A stretch of DNA of 6,613 nucleotides from Caldisericaceae bacterium (GTDB taxonomy: Bacteria > Calditrichota > Calditrichia > Calditrichales > Calditrichaceae), in contig JAGHBR010000455.1 in the NCBI GenBank assembly GCA_021160885.1, positions 1 through 6,613 on the forward strand, given 5' to 3'. Shown here one piece after another: positions 5,128 through 6,613 of the stretch (position 1 is its first letter; each line of letters starts with the position of its first letter). Below the pieces are notes generated by a model. The model did no database searches and was not told where the DNA came from. It saw only the letters and a list, made by a program, of their open reading frames with translations. The position numbers were made by a program, and so were the translations under genes.

Positions 5128-6159
5128 ATGAAAAATCTGCAAAACGATGCACATTATTTGCAGTTGTTAAAAGAGATTAAAAAGAAAGTTCGAACAGCGC
5201 AATTACGAGCGCTACAAAAAGTTAACAAAACACTAATCAAATTGTATTGGGACATCGGTAAGATGATTGTCGAAAAACAAGAAGCTCTGGGCTGGGGCAA
5301 AAGTGTTGTCGAAAATTTAGCTGAAGATTTACAAAAAGCTTTTCCTGGAATTCGTGGTTTTTCGGCTGCAAATTTGTGGAGAATGCGAAATTTTTACGTT
5401 ACCTATTCCAACAATGAATTTCTCGCAATACTGTCGCGAGAAATTTCCTGGTCGCACAATGTGGCCATTTTAGAAAAATGTTCTGACAATACCGAACGAC
5501 GGTTTTACATGGAAATGTCCCGCAAATTTGGCTGGTCTTATCGCGTGTTGCTGAATCAAATCGCAAACCAGACGTTTCAAAAATATTTAACCAGCCAGAC
5601 GAATTTTGACAAAACGGTTTCTCCGCAATATCGCAAACAAGCTGCGCTGGCTGTTAAAGATGATTACCTTTTTGACTTTTTAGAAATTGGTGAGAGCCAT
5701 TCAGAGCACGAATTAGAACGCCGCTTGTTGGATCACATTCGGCAATTTTTAATTGAAATGGGCGGTTACTTTGCCTTTGTAGGCAATCAATTTCGTCTGG
5801 AAATCGACGACGACGAATTTTTCATTGATCTGCTACTCTACCATCGTGCTTTGCGTTGTTTGGTAGCTGTGGAATTAAAAGTGGGAAAATTTAAACCAGA
5901 ATACGCAGGAAAAATGCAATTCTACCTTTCTGTTTTAGACGATCGTTTCAAGCTGCCCGATGAAAATCCGTCAATTGGAATCATTATTTGTCAGCACAAA
6001 AATCGAACGATTGTGGAGTACACCTTACGAGATGTCAATCGCCCGATTGGCATCTCTACCTACAGTGTCCAAAAAGAATTACCTGCGAAATTGCGAGACT
6101 ACTTTCCCTCAGCGGAAGAATTTGCGGAAAAGTTGAAGAACATTTTTCCTGAAGCGTAG
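5128..6159 (+). CDS. DUF1016 / YhcG-like PDDEXK nuclease-domain protein
   Basis: This 343-residue protein matches the DUF1016 (YhcG) family as I know it. The N-terminal half (about 8-155) is the DUF1016_N part, including the segments LYWDIGKMIVEKQE (39-52) and GFSAANLWRMRNFY (77-90). The C-terminal half (about 175-325) is a PDDEXK nuclease-like domain: Asp234 in FFIDLLLYHR, Glu249-x-Lys251 in VAVELKVGKF, and Gln264 in KMQFYLSVLDD give the D...ExK...Q pattern with the key residues intact. Length is normal and no break is visible, so it looks functional. Cellular role is unproven; family members scatter widely and often sit near restriction-modification, toxin or mobile genes. It starts 15 nt after hypF, with AAGGA at 5121-5125 only 2 nt before ATG (unusually close), and ends 22 nt before hypC, so it is very likely co-transcribed with the hyp genes. 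A direct role in hydrogenase maturation is not expected; late insertion into the operon is the simpler reading. Confidence 0.9.
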   Translation: MKNLQNDAHYLQLLKEIKKKVRTAQLRALQKVNKTLIKLYWDIGKMIVEKQEALGWGKSVVENLAEDLQKAFPGIRGFSAANLWRMRNFYVTYSNNEFLAILSREISWSHNVAILEKCSDNTERRFYMEMSRKFGWSYRVLLNQIANQTFQKYLTSQTNFDKTVSPQYRKQAALAVKDDYLFDFLEIGESHSEHELERRLLDHIRQFLIEMGGYFAFVGNQFRLEIDDDEFFIDLLLYHRALRCLVAVELKVGKFKPEYAGKMQFYLSVLDDRFKLPDENPSIGIIICQHKNRTIVEYTLRDVNRPIGISTYSVQKELPAKLRDYFPSAEEFAEKLKNIFPEA

Positions 6160-6181
6160 TGAAATCAAAAGGAGAACAACC

Positions 6182-6472
6182 ATGTGTTTAGCGGTTCCCG
6201 GTAAAGTCATCGAAATTTACGAAGAAGCCGGTTTAAAGATGGGCAAAATCGACTACAGCGGTACGGTGAACAAAGCCTGCCTGGCGTACGTGCCAGAAGT
6301 CAAGGTCGGGCAGTACGTCATTGTGCACGCCGGATTTGCCATCTCGGTTCTGGACGAAGACGAAGCGGAGGAGGTGTTTCAGACCTTTGACGAATGGACC
6401 GAAGCCTTAGAAAAAGAAGGTTACACCATCGAAAATGAGCCACTTTCCAAAAAGAAAAAGGAAAAGAAGTAA
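6182..6472 (+). CDS. hypC: HypC/HybG/HupF-family hydrogenase maturation chaperone
   Basis: HypC is a small OB-fold-like chaperone that binds HypD, carries the Fe(CN)2CO unit and escorts it to the hydrogenase large-subunit precursor. The 96-residue product begins MCLAVPGKVIEI, with the essential Cys2 of the MCL(A/S)xPG signature. The central GQYVIVHAGFAISVLDEDEA (residues about 43-62) is the conserved VHxGFA region. The start is fixed by this motif and by AAGGAG ending at 6174, 7 nt before ATG. It is slightly longer than the E. coli protein (about 90 residues), with a lysine-rich tail, KKKKEKK. It is separated from hypF by the DUF1016 gene but still lies within the same tightly spaced cluster. 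hypD, a frequent next gene, does not follow within the window. Confidence 0.96.
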   Translation: MCLAVPGKVIEIYEEAGLKMGKIDYSGTVNKACLAYVPEVKVGQYVIVHAGFAISVLDEDEAEEVFQTFDEWTEALEKEGYTIENEPLSKKKKEKK

Positions 6473-6541
6473 AATAAACCTTATGTAAGAAAAGGTATTC
6501 GTATTAAATAATATGGTTCATCAAGTTGTAAAGTGCAAACA

Positions 6542-6613
6542 ATGACAAGATATGAGAGATTATGGTTTAAAATTTTATCAGCCCAGGCGGATTCCAATAT
6601 TAATTTCCAAGAA
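6542..6613 (+). CDS. Probable HicA-family toxin, N-terminal fragment cut by the window edge
   Basis: From ATG 6542 the frame stays open for 24 codons to the last base. The visible residues, MTRYERLWFKILSAQADSN and then INFQE, fit the beginning of HicA/YcfA-like mRNA interferases, which commonly start with a short charged helix, a KIL(S/R)G-like turn and a (D/N)xNIxF segment. HicA is an RNase toxin with a double-stranded-RNA-binding fold, neutralised by HicB. Its catalytic histidine (GSHH-like region) would lie beyond the edge, so identity rests on a short stretch. There is no clear Shine-Dalgarno site; an in-frame GTG at 6533 is an alternative start, and an in-frame TAA at 6509-6511 limits the upstream extent. 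It lies 69 nt after hypC, same strand; a hicB partner would be expected just outside the window. Confidence 0.5.
   Translation, partial: MTRYERLWFKILSAQADSNINFQE

Noticed and set aside
6478..6496. Possible terminator after hypC (ACCTT / AAGGT)
   Set aside because: The stem has only 5 bp with a 9-nt loop and no following T run; too weak to call.

Overview
The window carries most of a [NiFe]-hydrogenase maturation (hyp) gene cluster, all on the + strand, in the order hypA, hypB, hypF, a DUF1016/PDDEXK nuclease-like gene, hypC. It is bounded on the left by the 3' part of an FAD-dependent oxidoreductase of the geranylgeranyl-reductase family and on the right by the first codons of a probable HicA-type toxin. 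The DNA is moderately AT-rich with strong purine-rich Shine-Dalgarno sites (GAGG, GAGGAG, AAGGAG). Two candidate promoters fit the TTTG-N20-TAnnTTTG pattern known from Bacteroidota better than the E. coli consensus. A thermophilic or anaerobic hydrogen-metabolising bacterium of the FCB group, for example a Calditrichota relative, would fit, but this is an inference from style and gene content, not a proven assignment.

Layout: 1-758 holds the 5'-truncated oxidoreductase. 759-1340 is non-coding and contains a compact 131-bp element (1075-1205) with perfect 17-bp terminal inverted repeats, flanking 5-bp TAAAC direct repeats and nested internal hairpins: a MITE-like insertion. hypA (1341-1679) follows. 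1680-1919 contains a second, unrelated palindromic element (1737-1842) with 14-bp arms and six 8-bp tandem units, then a candidate promoter for hypB. hypB (1920-2777) overlaps hypF (2764-5112) by 14 bp. hypF is followed after 15 nt by the DUF1016 gene (5128-6159), and that after 22 nt by hypC (6182-6472). A short spacer leads to the HicA-like start (6542 to the edge).

How they work together: HypF makes the carbamoyl-derived cyanide precursor, and HypC carries the Fe(CN)2CO unit with HypD. HypA and HypB deliver nickel, and HypB here has both an N-terminal CxxCGC motif and a large histidine-rich nickel store. hypD and hypE, needed for the same pathway, are not in this window, and the expected position after hypC is taken by the HicA-like gene. 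The most unusual points are the nuclease-like gene tightly embedded between hypF and hypC, the two different palindromic elements bracketing hypA, and the toxin-like gene immediately after hypC. Together they suggest a hyp locus that has repeatedly received mobile or selfish-type DNA.
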